A stretch of 64,000 bases of DNA, taken from assembly GCA_017399405.1 (NCBI GenBank), contig JAFQCT010000010.1:124001-188000 (forward strand). Direction: 5' to 3'. The position numbers were made by a program, and so were the translations under genes. The stretch is from Clostridia bacterium (lineage in GTDB: Bacteria; Bacillota; Clostridia; Oscillospirales; Acutalibacteraceae). Shown piece after piece: positions 35,421-43,099 of this stretch (within the stretch, counting starts at the first letter, position 1; the number at the start of each line of letters is the position of its first letter). A model generated the notes under the pieces. That model was not told the origin of the DNA and did no database searches. It worked only from the letters and a program-made list of their open reading frames with translations.

Positions 35421-35605
35421 GTTCGTAAAAAAGGGGTGGATTCGAAAGCCCGTCAAGAAAACGATTAGGGGAATCGTTTTTAGGGCGTGGATTTACAAGA
35501 TGTTTCGCATTATTATCACTATTAAGCGAATCATATACAATATAATTATAAGATGTAACCCCTGCCCACCAAAAAAGAGTTTTCCAATAGGAAGACTCTT
35601 TTTTA
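35421..35605 (+). repeat. tRNA-Tyr-attached 191-bp repeat with inverted T-arm and duplicated tRNA 3' end
   Basis: In order: an inverted copy of the tRNA-Tyr T-arm, GGGGTGGATTCGAA (35433-35446), beginning 52 nt after the CCA; a GCCC/GGGC stem enclosing an AAAACGATT/AATCGTTTT hairpin (35448-35485); AT-rich sequence with GCGAA/TTCGC pairing; a second copy of the tRNA 3' end, ACCCCTGCCCACCAAAA (35558-35574), identical over 17 bp to 35367-35383 and offset by 191 bp; then a second terminator. The layout and spacing match the repeat after tRNA-Arg at 4163-4421. Open frames here encode nothing recognisable. Confidence 0.82.
35571..35605 (+). terminator. Second terminator of the tRNA-Tyr repeat
   Basis: AAAAAAGAGTTTTCC, AATA, GGAAGACTCTTTTTT. 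Its stem sequence differs from the first terminator, unlike the Arg locus where both are nearly identical. Confidence 0.85.
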
Positions 35606-35634
35606 TTGCATTTTACCGTTTCTTGTACTAAAAT
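35606..35634 (+). promoter_or_regulatory. Promoter of the DUF2809/TIM-barrel gene pair
   Basis: TTGCAT (35606-35611), 17-nt spacer, TAAAAT (35629-35634), directly downstream of the repeat terminator. Confidence 0.6.
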
Positions 35635-35648
35635 AAATACATAAAATT

Positions 35649-36053
35649 GTGGTGGTGATTAAAATCAAAAACAAATTAAGAATAATTTATGGCGTGTTAT
35701 TTATTGTAATACTCATAACAGAAATATTGATTGCTTTATTTGTCCACGACAATTTTGTGCGACCATATATAGGGGATATGCTTGTAACAGTTCTCATTTG
35801 TTCTTTTGCAAGATTTTTCATTCCTGAAAAAATCAAAATAATGCCAATGCTTGTTTTTATCTTTTCAGCACTTGTTGAAATAGGTCAGTATTTTGATTTT
35901 GTAAAATTGTTAGGCTTTGACGACAATGTTTTTATTTCAACCTTGCTTGGCAGAACTTTTTCTGTTGCAGATATAATCTGCTATGGGGTAGGCTGTATAT
36001 TGTTCGCAATAGTTGATTATATAATTAAAAAGAAAGTTAGGGGTACATTATGA
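35649..36053 (+). CDS. DUF2809-family integral membrane protein
   Basis: About 134 residues with four hydrophobic helices; the pattern GDMLVTVLICSFARFF, SALVEIGQYFDF and DIICYGVGCILFAI matches the DUF2809 family of unknown role. The start is uncertain: three GTG codons in a row (35649, 35652, 35655) lack a ribosome site of their own, while GGTGGTGATTAAA stands in front of ATC where homologous genes would be expected to have ATG. The stop overlaps the next gene by 4 nt. Confidence 0.75.
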   Translation: MVVIKIKNKLRIIYGVLFIVILITEILIALFVHDNFVRPYIGDMLVTVLICSFARFFIPEKIKIMPMLVFIFSALVEIGQYFDFVKLLGFDDNVFISTLLGRTFSVADIICYGVGCILFAIVDYIIKKKVRGTL

Positions 36054-36904
36054 GAATCTCTACTGAAATAGATTCAATCGCATTACAAATAGGTGAGGAA
36101 AGAGCAGTTGAACTTGTGGCAAAAACGGGTTTTGACGCTTGGGATTTCTCGCTATTTCAGATGTGTGAAAAACAAAATGGCGTATTAGTGCCCACAAATC
36201 ATCCAACTGCACAAAGTAATTATCTCTCATTTGCACGAAAACTTAAACAAATCGGACTTGATAACGGTATTATCTGTAACCAAGGTCATGCACCATTCCC
36301 AAGTAGTCCCAAAAGTGCAGATTACCTTAAACGCGCTATTGAGTGTGTAGCAGAGGCAGAGGGCGAAATTTGTGTAATACATCCTATGAATAACGGAACA
36401 CCCCAAGAAAATGCGGAAATGTATTTTGAACTCTTGCCTTTTGCCAAAGAACATAATGTGAAAATCGCAACTGAAAATATGTGGAATTGGTTACCAGATG
36501 CAGAACATTCTTCTTTCGCTGCTTGTGCCACTCCTGAAAGTTTTATCGCTCACCTTGACGCAGTAAATGACGAGTATCTTGTTGCTTGTCTTGATATAGG
36601 TCACGCTGAAATGAAAGGTAGCAATACCACCGCAGTTGAAATGATTAAAGCCTTAGGCAACCGCCTTAAAGCATTGCATATTCACGATAACGATAAGTTG
36701 CACGATTCTCATCAACCACCATTTTCAATGAATATCGACTTTGTGCCAATTGTGAAAGCGTTAAAAGAAATAGGTTATAACGGATATTTCACTCTTGAAG
36801 CAAGTTATTACATTGAAAATCTTAAAAATCCTGATGTTGTTGAATGTACAAAAAATCTTTACAACTCAGCAAAACGCCTTGCTGATATGTATGAAAATAT
36901 GTAA
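36050..36904 (+). CDS. Sugar phosphate isomerase/epimerase-like TIM-barrel protein (AP endonuclease 2 family)
   Basis: 284 residues of the xylose isomerase-like TIM-barrel superfamily. Metal-binding candidates: ICVIHPMNNG, KIATENMWNW (E), LVACLDIGHAEM (D, H), LKALHIHDNDKLHDSHQPP (H, D) and GYFTLEASYY (E). Members isomerise or epimerise free sugars or inositols; the substrate is not resolved. The start overlaps the membrane protein stop by 4 nt (ATGA), suggesting a two-gene unit. Ends at a strong terminator. Confidence 0.85.
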   Translation: MRISTEIDSIALQIGEERAVELVAKTGFDAWDFSLFQMCEKQNGVLVPTNHPTAQSNYLSFARKLKQIGLDNGIICNQGHAPFPSSPKSADYLKRAIECVAEAEGEICVIHPMNNGTPQENAEMYFELLPFAKEHNVKIATENMWNWLPDAEHSSFAACATPESFIAHLDAVNDEYLVACLDIGHAEMKGSNTTAVEMIKALGNRLKALHIHDNDKLHDSHQPPFSMNIDFVPIVKALKEIGYNGYFTLEASYYIENLKNPDVVECTKNLYNSAKRLADMYENM

Positions 36905-36907
36905 AAC

Positions 36908-36946
36908 AAAACGACCTTGCAAACTTACAAGGTCGTTTTTTATTAT
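36908..36946. terminator. Bidirectional terminator between the TIM-barrel and HAD genes
   Basis: AAAACGACCTTG, 8-nt loop, CAAGGTCGTTTT followed by TTATTATTGTT; A-rich on the other side, so usable by both converging genes. Confidence 0.85.
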
Positions 36947-36948
36947 TG

Positions 36949-37722
36949 TTATTTTAAGATTTCCCCAACATTATTGAGAATGTATTTAGGTCGATATGGG
37001 AATTTATCAATATCTTCCAAAGATGTAACGCCTGAAAGCACAAGTACAGTATCAACATTTGATTCAATACCCGCAATAATGTCAGTATCCATTCTGTCAC
37101 CAATAAATGCGATTTCTTCACTATGGCAGTCAAGTTTATTAAGTCCGTGACGAAGCATAAGTGGGTTTGGCTTGCCAACAAAATATGCCTTCTTGCCCGT
37201 TGCAATTTCAATAGGTGCAATAAGTGAGCCTGTCGCAGGCATAAGACCACGCTCGGTAGGGCCCGTAATATCAGGATTTGTGCCAATAAGTTTTGCCCCT
37301 TTAAGCACTAACTCAATAGCCTTTTCAATTTTTTCAAAGTTATATGTTCTTGTTTCACCAACAACTACATAGTCAGGGTTTACATCATTCATATAAATGC
37401 CTTGGTCATAAAGTGCCTTTGTAAGTGCAGCCTCGCCAATAACATAAGCGGTGCAACCCGGTTTTTGACTGCTTAAAAATGCCGCAGTAGCCATAGCACT
37501 TGTATAAAAATGCTCTGCGGAAACTTTAAGTCCCATTCTTTCAAGTTTCATACTTAACTCGTGAGGTGTTTTTTCAGGGCTGTTTGTAAGGAACACAAAT
37601 TTTTTATCATTATCAATCAACCAGTTTATAAACTCAACAACGCCATCAAGTACTTTGTTACCGTGATATATAACACCGTCCATATCACTTATAAAACCTT
37701 TTTTATTCAAAATATTATTCAT
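36949..37722 (-). CDS. HAD superfamily phosphatase, class IIA (NagD-like)
   Basis: 257 residues. Motif I GFISDMDGVIYHG (nucleophile and acid aspartates), motif II FLTNSPEKTP, C2-type cap, lysine in YFVGKPNPLML, and motif III AFIGDRMDTDIIAG. NagD-group enzymes dephosphorylate nucleoside monophosphates or sugar phosphates such as 4-nitrophenylphosphate-like or glycerol phosphates; the true substrate is unclear. GGAGG precedes the ATG. Single-gene unit with its own promoter. Confidence 0.9.
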   Translation of the reverse strand: MNNILNKKGFISDMDGVIYHGNKVLDGVVEFINWLIDNDKKFVFLTNSPEKTPHELSMKLERMGLKVSAEHFYTSAMATAAFLSSQKPGCTAYVIGEAALTKALYDQGIYMNDVNPDYVVVGETRTYNFEKIEKAIELVLKGAKLIGTNPDITGPTERGLMPATGSLIAPIEIATGKKAYFVGKPNPLMLRHGLNKLDCHSEEIAFIGDRMDTDIIAGIESNVDTVLVLSGVTSLEDIDKFPYRPKYILNNVGEILK

Positions 37723-37745
37723 ATGACTTACCTCCGTCAGCTTAA

Positions 37746-37774
37746 ATTCTAAAGTAATTTTTTGTAAAAGTCAA
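37746..37774 (-). promoter_or_regulatory. Promoter of the HAD phosphatase gene
   Basis: Minus strand TTGACT (37769-37774), 17-nt spacer, TAGAAT (37746-37751), 24 nt before the start codon. Confidence 0.75.
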
Positions 37775-37832
37775 CTTTTAACTATTACAAATAATTGTAT
37801 TAAAAGTTTACTTTTTTATCTAACTTTACATA

Positions 37833-37861
37833 TTGATAATCTCGCTTTACTGTGCTAAAAT
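37833..37861 (+). promoter_or_regulatory. Promoter of hisH-hisF
   Basis: TTGATA (37833-37838), 17-nt spacer, TAAAAT (37856-37861), 29 nt before the hisH start. Confidence 0.65.
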
Positions 37862-37889
37862 AAATTATTATTTTTAAGGAATGACAAAA

Positions 37890-38504
37890 ATGATTGCAAT
37901 AATTGACTATGGTGCGGGTAATCTTCAAAGCGTAAAAAAGGCTTTTGACTTTATCGGTGCCGAAAGTGTAATAACAGATAATCCCGAAATAATCAATGCT
38001 TGTGATAGAATTTTACTCCCCGGTGTTGGTTCTTTTGGTGATGCTATGGATTCAATGGCTAAAAGCGGACTTGTAGATACTGTTAAGCAAAACGCTTTAA
38101 GCGGTAAACCATTTTTGGGTATCTGCTTAGGACTTCAACTTTTGTTTGAAGAGTCAGAAGAATCACCGGGAGTTAAAGGATTAGGTATTTTCAAAGGCAA
38201 AATCAAAAAGTTTTCAAGTGATATGGGGCTTAAAATTCCACATATCGGTTGGAATTCCCTTGAAATCAAACAAAAAGATGGCATTTTCAAAAACATTCCC
38301 GAAAACAGTTATGTTTATTTTGTCCATTCCTATTATCTCCACGCAGAAGATAAAAATGATATTGCAACTGTTACGAATTACGGAATCGATTTTCACTCTG
38401 CAGTAGGTAAAAACAATATTTTTGCAACACAGTTCCATCCTGAAAAATCAGGTGATGTAGGTTTGCAGATTTTAAGAAATTTCGCATCAATGGAGGTAAA
38501 ATAA
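37890..38504 (+). CDS. hisH: Imidazole glycerol phosphate synthase, glutaminase subunit
   Basis: 204 residues, normal HisH length. The class I glutaminase nucleophile is C79 in [11 protein letters not shown]; the histidine and glutamate of the triad are in QFHPEKSG near the end; [12 protein letters not shown] opens the protein. It supplies ammonia to HisF. I chose ATG 37890 ([11 protein letters not shown]) with AAGGA 9 nt upstream; an ATG at 37881 abuts that site. The hisF gene overlaps by 1 nt. No other his genes are nearby. Confidence 0.94.
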   Translation: MIAIIDYGAGNLQSVKKAFDFIGAESVITDNPEIINACDRILLPGVGSFGDAMDSMAKSGLVDTVKQNALSGKPFLGICLGLQLLFEESEESPGVKGLGIFKGKIKKFSSDMGLKIPHIGWNSLEIKQKDGIFKNIPENSYVYFVHSYYLHAEDKNDIATVTNYGIDFHSAVGKNNIFATQFHPEKSGDVGLQILRNFASMEVK

Positions 38505-39259
38505 TGTACGCTAAAAGAATTATACCTTGCCTTGATGTTAAAAACGGACGAGTAGTCAAAGGCGTCAGTTTTGTGAATATCCGTGACGCAGGTGACCCTG
38601 TAGAATGTGCTATTGAATACAATAAAAAAGGTGCTGATGAGTTAGTTCTTCTTGATATTACCGCTACTCATGAGGGTAGGGGGACAATGCTCGAAATTGT
38701 CCGTCAGGTTGCTGATAATATTTTTATTCCATTCACAGTTGGTGGCGGAATAAGAACAGTTGACGACTTTAAGGAGTTACTTCGTGCAGGTGCTGATAAA
38801 ATTTCGGTAAACTCTGCCGCAGTAAGAAACCCTAATCTCATAAACGAAGCTGCATACAAATTCGGTAGCCAATGTGTAGTTTGTGCTATTGATGCTAAAC
38901 GAAATGATAAGGGTTGGGAAGTTTACCTTAATGGCGGACGAATCCCAACGGGAATTGATGCTGTAAAATGGGCAGAAGAAGCAGTTAAAAGGGGAGCGGG
39001 AGAAATTCTTTTAACAAGTATGGATTGTGACGGTCAAAAGCAAGGCTATGATAACCAGCTTAACCGTGCAGTTTCAGAATGTGTAGGCGTGCCTGTAATC
39101 GCATCAGGCGGTGCAGGTGCAAAATCCCATTTCCTTGACGCTTTCAATGAAGGTAAAGCAGACGCAGTCCTTGCCGCATCCCTTTTCCACTTTAACGAAA
39201 TCCCAATTATGGACTTAAAACACTATCTTAAAGACAACGGTATTTCAGTTAGATTATAA
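38504..39259 (+). CDS. hisF: Imidazole glycerol phosphate synthase, cyclase subunit
   Basis: 251 residues, a complete HisF TIM barrel. Catalytic aspartates lie in [16 protein letters not shown] and [24 protein letters not shown] and [13 protein letters not shown] are the phosphate-binding loops. With HisH it forms imidazole glycerol phosphate and AICAR. GGAGG lies inside hisH and the genes overlap by one base (TAATG). The pair may complete a histidine pathway encoded elsewhere. Confidence 0.95.
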   Translation: MYAKRIIPCLDVKNGRVVKGVSFVNIRDAGDPVECAIEYNKKGADELVLLDITATHEGRGTMLEIVRQVADNIFIPFTVGGGIRTVDDFKELLRAGADKISVNSAAVRNPNLINEAAYKFGSQCVVCAIDAKRNDKGWEVYLNGGRIPTGIDAVKWAEEAVKRGAGEILLTSMDCDGQKQGYDNQLNRAVSECVGVPVIASGGAGAKSHFLDAFNEGKADAVLAASLFHFNEIPIMDLKHYLKDNGISVRL

Positions 39260-39260
39260 A

Positions 39261-39317
39261 GTGCAAAATGCAAAACACAAAGTGCAAAATGTAGGGGCGA
39301 TTCACGAATCGCCCGTC
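39261..39317. repeat. Heptamer run plus GGGCGATT hairpin repeat, copy 2
   Basis: A run of GTGCAAAATGCAAAA-type units (39261-39290) joined to GGGCGATTCACGAATCGCCC (39295-39314). About 34 nt are identical to 35000-35033. It lies directly after hisF and could act as its transcript end. Confidence 0.85.
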
Positions 39318-39388
39318 CAAGATTATTGATTTTTCAAGTTTAATATGTTACTCTATATTTGTAAAGAAAAAGTATAGGAGTGAATGCT

Positions 39389-39718
39389 ATGCCGAATACG
39401 ATATTATATTTTATAGTAATAGGGCTTATATTTGCTACAATTGTTTCATCTATATTTAGTATTCTTGCTTTTTCAGGTAAAGATGTATTTTTGAGTAGTG
39501 CATATACAAATGCGACTGAAGAAGAACGAGAAAAACTAAACAAAAAGGCATTAAGAAAGCAAAGTGCAATATTTTTTCTTTTGCTTGCAATAACAACACT
39601 TTCCAACGCACTTAGTTTTTTGGTTAATCCGTTGTTTAGATATATACACATTGTAATGCTTATTGTAACGATTGCGTATTATGTGTTTTCAAACAAAAAG
39701 ATTAAAAATAGTAAATAG
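39389..39718 (+). CDS. Small DUF3784-like membrane protein
   Basis: 109 residues. One N-terminal helix (about 5-25), the hydrophilic FSGKDVFLSSAYTNATEEE stretch, a conserved-looking KLNKKALRKQSAIFFLLLA, and two more helices. The layout (helix, GKxxxLxxGYN-like segment, two helices) is that of DUF3784, a family of unknown role common in Firmicutes. ATG 39389 follows TAGGAG by 8 nt. Single gene ending at a hairpin. Confidence 0.7.
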   Translation: MPNTILYFIVIGLIFATIVSSIFSILAFSGKDVFLSSAYTNATEEEREKLNKKALRKQSAIFFLLLAITTLSNALSFLVNPLFRYIHIVMLIVTIAYYVFSNKKIKNSK

Positions 39719-39730
39719 TCTATAAATTTT

Positions 39731-39761
39731 AACGGCGAGGGTAACCTCGCCGTTAATTTTG
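39731..39761. terminator. Bidirectional terminator between the DUF3784-like and nitroreductase genes
   Basis: AACGGCGAGG-GTAA-CCTCGCCGTT followed by AATTTT, and preceded by AAATTTT, between converging genes. Confidence 0.75.
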
Positions 39762-39785
39762 CATTCTGCATTCTGATTTCTGCAT

Positions 39786-40313
39786 TTATTCAATTACTGT
39801 GCAAACATCTTCCAATGCTTTTCTAACCTTATTTCTTGGCTTCTCGTCTGCTGAATATCCTGTTGCAATAACAAGTCTTATTTTATCTTCGATTCCAAAA
39901 TATTCGCGGACTTTATCTTCCTCAACCATACCGATAATACAAGTGCCAAGTCCTAAATCAGCAGCTTGTAAGCAGTAATGTGCAACAGAAAGACCAATGT
40001 CATTTTCAGCCCATTTCTGACTATTTCTCACTTTTTCTTGAACAAATGCTTTAAGTGTAGCAGGTCTTTCTGTAACAATGGCAAATGCAGGGCAGTTTTG
40101 CACAAATTTATTTGCTCCGTTTGGCTGAATACAATCTCTTATTTTCTCTGCATTCTCACCACCGTTTGCAATGTAGTATTTCCAAGGCTGTGAGTTGCAA
40201 GCAGATGGTGAAAGTCTTGCCGCGTCAACACATTTTAAGAGTAAATCTGTGCTTACAGGCTCACCATTGTAATTTCTGCAACTTTCTCTTTTCAAAATAA
40301 GTTCACTAAACAT
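39786..40313 (-). CDS. Nitroreductase family protein
   Basis: 175 residues, one FMN-binding nitroreductase domain: KRESCRNYNGEPV with the FMN-phosphate arginine, ARLSPSACNSQPWKYYI, ADLGLGTCIIGM and IRLVIATGYSADEKPR. This short form is common in anaerobes and reduces nitroaromatics or quinones with NAD(P)H; the natural substrate is unknown. A C-rich ferredoxin domain is absent. TAGGAG precedes the ATG. Confidence 0.92.
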   Translation of the reverse strand: MFSELILKRESCRNYNGEPVSTDLLLKCVDAARLSPSACNSQPWKYYIANGGENAEKIRDCIQPNGANKFVQNCPAFAIVTERPATLKAFVQEKVRNSQKWAENDIGLSVAHYCLQAADLGLGTCIIGMVEEDKVREYFGIEDKIRLVIATGYSADEKPRNKVRKALEDVCTVIE

Positions 40314-40342
40314 AATAATTACTCCTAAATCAAATTATAATA

Positions 40343-40371
40343 ATTATATACTAATTTTTACTCGTATTCAA
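40343..40371 (-). promoter_or_regulatory. Promoter of the nitroreductase gene
   Basis: Minus strand TTGAAT (40366-40371), 17-nt spacer, TATAAT (40343-40348). Confidence 0.75.
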
Positions 40372-40380
40372 TAATTTGTA

Positions 40381-40409
40381 TAGACTTTTGTAAAAATGTT
40401 TGTTAAAAT
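40381..40409 (+). promoter_or_regulatory. Possible promoter of pncB-ppa
   Basis: TAGACT (40381-40386), 17-nt spacer, TAAAAT (40404-40409), 30 nt before the pncB start; the -35 box is weak. Confidence 0.45.
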
Positions 40410-40438
40410 AATATCGTATATATAGTTGGAGTGATTAT

Positions 40439-41896
40439 ATGGCACATCTTTCTCTTGATAAAAACTGTTTTTTAATGACCGAATTGTATGAACTTACAAT
40501 GGCAAACGGTCTTTATATGAGTGGTAAAGCAGACGAAATTGCATATTTCGATTTGTTTTTCAGAAAAGTTCCTGATAACGGTGGCTTTGCAATCTTTTCA
40601 GGACTTTCACGAATTGTTGAACTCATTAAAAATATTAAGTTTTCTGATTCTGATTTAGAATATCTTTCATCAATAGGTCTTTGTGACGGATTTGTTGATT
40701 ATCTTCGCAACTTTAAGTTTGAGTGCGATATTTGGGCAGTTCCTGAGGGTACTCCTGTGTTCCCTAACGAGCCTGTAATTAAAGTTCGCGGACCAATTTT
40801 GCAAGCACAACTTATTGAAACCTTGTTGCTTGTTTGTATGAATCATCAATCCCTTATTGCAACAAAAGCAAACAGACTTGTTCGTGCTGCTAAAGGCACA
40901 GCAGTTGCTGAGTTTGGTACTCGTCGTGCAATCGGTTACGATTCTGCATTCTATGGCTCTCGTGCAGCATATATCGGCGGTTGCGTTGGTACTTCAGGCG
41001 TTGTTCAGGGCAAAGAATTCGGAATCCCTACAATGAACGCTATGATTCATAGCTGGGTGCAGATGTTTGATAGTGAATACGATGCTTTCTGCGAATACGC
41101 GAAGCAATACCCTGATGATTGTTCACTTGTAGTTGATACTTATGACACAATTCGTAGTGGTGTGCCTAACGCAATAAAAGCCTTTGACGATGTACTCAAA
41201 CCTATGGGTAAAAGACCGGTTAGTATTCGTATTGACTCAGGTGATATCACTTACCTTTCTAAAAAAGCACGCAAAATGCTTGACGAGGCAGGTTACCCTG
41301 ATTGTAACATTACCGCGTCAAATTCACTTGACGAGCATATTATCAATGATATGCTTTTACAAGGTGCAAAGGTTGATTGCTTTGTAGTAGGTGAGCGACT
41401 TATCAACTCTGCATCATCACCAATTTTCAGCGGTGTCTATAAACTCAGTGCAGTTGAGAAAAATGGTGAGATAATCCCTAAAATCAATCTTTCAGAGAAT
41501 GTAAGCAAAATTACAACACCTCATTCAAAAATGCTTTATAGATTGTTTGATTGTGATACAGGCAAAGCAATTGCCGATGTGCTTACCCTTGAAAATGAAA
41601 AGATTGACGACAGTAAACCTTATACACTTTTTGACCCTGATTTTACTTGGAAACGCAAAGAGGTTGAAAACTTTGTAGCAAGAAAAATGCTTGTTCCCGT
41701 ATTCACAGCGGGCGAGTGTGTTTATACTGAGCCATCGGTTGACGAAATCCGTGATTATTGTTCTGAACAGATTGACAATCTTTGGGAAGAAGTTAAACGA
41801 TTTGAAAACCCACACACTTATTATGTGGACTTGTCAGAAGAACTTTGGAGAGTTCGTAAGGATTTAATAGAAGAATATAAAGGAGTAAAGAAATAA
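40439..41896 (+). CDS. pncB: Nicotinate phosphoribosyltransferase
   Basis: 485 residues, the long (about 480) NAPRTase form of Firmicutes. FLMTELYELTMANGLY, FRKVPDNGGFAIFSGL, EFGTRRAIGYDSA with the catalytic-region arginines, and RIDSGDITYLSKKARKML (PRPP site) are family blocks. It converts nicotinate and PRPP to nicotinate mononucleotide and PPi, with optional ATP hydrolysis. The stop overlaps the pyrophosphatase start by one base, which would pull the reaction forward. It provides NAD salvage beside the nadBC genes at 10-12 kb. Confidence 0.95.
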   Translation: MAHLSLDKNCFLMTELYELTMANGLYMSGKADEIAYFDLFFRKVPDNGGFAIFSGLSRIVELIKNIKFSDSDLEYLSSIGLCDGFVDYLRNFKFECDIWAVPEGTPVFPNEPVIKVRGPILQAQLIETLLLVCMNHQSLIATKANRLVRAAKGTAVAEFGTRRAIGYDSAFYGSRAAYIGGCVGTSGVVQGKEFGIPTMNAMIHSWVQMFDSEYDAFCEYAKQYPDDCSLVVDTYDTIRSGVPNAIKAFDDVLKPMGKRPVSIRIDSGDITYLSKKARKMLDEAGYPDCNITASNSLDEHIINDMLLQGAKVDCFVVGERLINSASSPIFSGVYKLSAVEKNGEIIPKINLSENVSKITTPHSKMLYRLFDCDTGKAIADVLTLENEKIDDSKPYTLFDPDFTWKRKEVENFVARKMLVPVFTAGECVYTEPSVDEIRDYCSEQIDNLWEEVKRFENPHTYYVDLSEELWRVRKDLIEEYKGVKK

Positions 41897-42423
41897 TGAA
41901 TATCTGGCACGATATTGATAGTAGCAGAATTACAAGAAAAGACTTTGAAGCAGTTATTGAAATTTCAAAGGGAAGTAAAATGAAATATGAGCTTGATAAA
42001 GAAACGGGTCTTCTAAAACTTGACCGTGTTCTTCATACATCAACTCACTACCCTGCAAACTATGGTTTTATTCCAAAAACTTATGCTGACGATAATGACC
42101 CTCTTGATGTGCTTGTGCTTTGCAGTGAACAGATTGAGCCAATGGCACTTGTGCGTTGCTACCCAATCGGTGTAATTTCTATGTTTGACGGTGGCCACGC
42201 TGACGATAAAATTATTGCAATTCCATTTGGTGACCCAACTTATAACGAGTATAAAGACATCAGCCAACTTCCAAAGCATATTTTTGATGAGATGATACAT
42301 TTCTTTACCGTTTATAAAATGCTTGAGAATAAAGATACTGCAATAGACGAAGCAAAAGGCGTTCTCGCAGCAATCGACATTATCGATGACGCAATTGAGG
42401 GCTATAAAAAGAAATTTGGATAA
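41896..42423 (+). CDS. ppa: Inorganic pyrophosphatase, family I
   Basis: 175 residues, usual soluble PPase size. KYELDKETGLLKLDRVL, HYPANYGFIPKTYADDNDPLDVLVL containing the D-x-D-P-x-D metal site, and GHADDKIIAI followed by HFFTVYK are present. It hydrolyses PPi with Mg. Family I enzymes are less usual than family II or membrane PPases in Clostridia. It overlaps pncB by one base, so removal of PPi seems tied to NAD salvage here. Confidence 0.94.
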   Translation: MNIWHDIDSSRITRKDFEAVIEISKGSKMKYELDKETGLLKLDRVLHTSTHYPANYGFIPKTYADDNDPLDVLVLCSEQIEPMALVRCYPIGVISMFDGGHADDKIIAIPFGDPTYNEYKDISQLPKHIFDEMIHFFTVYKMLENKDTAIDEAKGVLAAIDIIDDAIEGYKKKFG

Positions 42424-42444
42424 TTAAACTTAAATAAAACCACA

Positions 42445-42483
42445 AAAACCACCTTATTCCACGGGGAATAGGGTGGTTTTTTA
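42445..42483 (+). terminator. Terminator of pncB-ppa
   Basis: AAAACCACCTTATTCC, ACG loop, GGGAATAGGGTGGTTTT followed by TT; a long stem with one mismatch. Confidence 0.88.
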
Positions 42484-42566
42484 TGCCTTTTTCGTATTGT
42501 GCAAAACTAACAAAACAATTTTGAAAAATTTGTAGAAAAATGCACAAAATTATTTTTATGTTTTTA

Positions 42567-42595
42567 TTGATTTTTTTGTTCTCTTATTGTATAAT
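42567..42595 (+). promoter_or_regulatory. Promoter of the dcw cluster
   Basis: TTGATT (42567-42572), 17-nt spacer, TATAAT (42590-42595), about 90 nt before mraZ. The leader contains GGTGGGGGAGAAATGCACCC, which resembles the GTGGG-type repeats that MraZ binds in other bacteria, though I see only one or two degenerate copies. Confidence 0.75.
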
Positions 42596-42685
42596 AAATG
42601 CATTGGTGGGGGAGAAATGCACCCAAATTACACTAAAAAGGATAATTAGACAAAAATTAACTAAAGAAAAGGAGTGAACAAAACC

Positions 42686-43093
42686 GTGTTTGTAAGTAAT
42701 TATTATCATAATCTTGACGCTAAAAACCGTTTGTTTATTCCTGCTCGTTTCCGTGACCAACTCGGCGAAAGACTTTACATTATGCCGGGTCCTGGTGCTT
42801 CTTTGTTTATTTATCCTGAAGAAGATTTCAATGTGATTGCAGAGCAATACAGACAAAAACACCGTGACCTTGAAGAACAGATGGCGTTTTTTAGTAATGT
42901 GTGTGATACAACTATTGATAATCAGGGCAGAGCAACTCTTGACGCTCGTCATGTTCAGCATGCTGAACTTAAAAAAGAAGTTGCAATAATCGGTAGTGGT
43001 CGCAGAATCGTGATTATGCCACTTGAAAAGTTCAAGATTACTGAAACAACATCAAGTAATGCAATCGACTACTCAACAGATATTGATTGGTAA
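42686..43093 (+). CDS. mraZ: Transcriptional regulator MraZ
   Basis: 135 residues from GTG 42686, which gives the usual N-terminus MFVSNYYHNLDAKNRLFIP and has GGAG 11 nt upstream; a GTG at 42674 overlaps the ribosome site. Two AbrB-like SpoVT half-domains are visible: residues about 5-50 with DAKNRLFIPARFRDQL and about 80-125 with DNQGRATLDARHVQHA. MraZ binds DNA repeats in its own promoter and controls the dcw cluster. First gene of the cluster; rsmH follows 6 nt later. Confidence 0.93.
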   Translation: MFVSNYYHNLDAKNRLFIPARFRDQLGERLYIMPGPGASLFIYPEEDFNVIAEQYRQKHRDLEEQMAFFSNVCDTTIDNQGRATLDARHVQHAELKKEVAIIGSGRRIVIMPLEKFKITETTSSNAIDYSTDIDW

Positions 43094-43099
43094 TTAAAT

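Noticed and set aside
35404-35631. 75-codon open frame across the tRNA-Tyr repeat
   Set aside because: It covers a terminator and the inverted T-arm; composition is Ile/Lys-rich as expected from AT-rich noncoding DNA.
36050-36904. Endonuclease IV
   Set aside because: The protein shares the TIM-barrel superfamily, but the metal-site pattern and lack of endonuclease IV signatures fit the sugar isomerase/epimerase group better.
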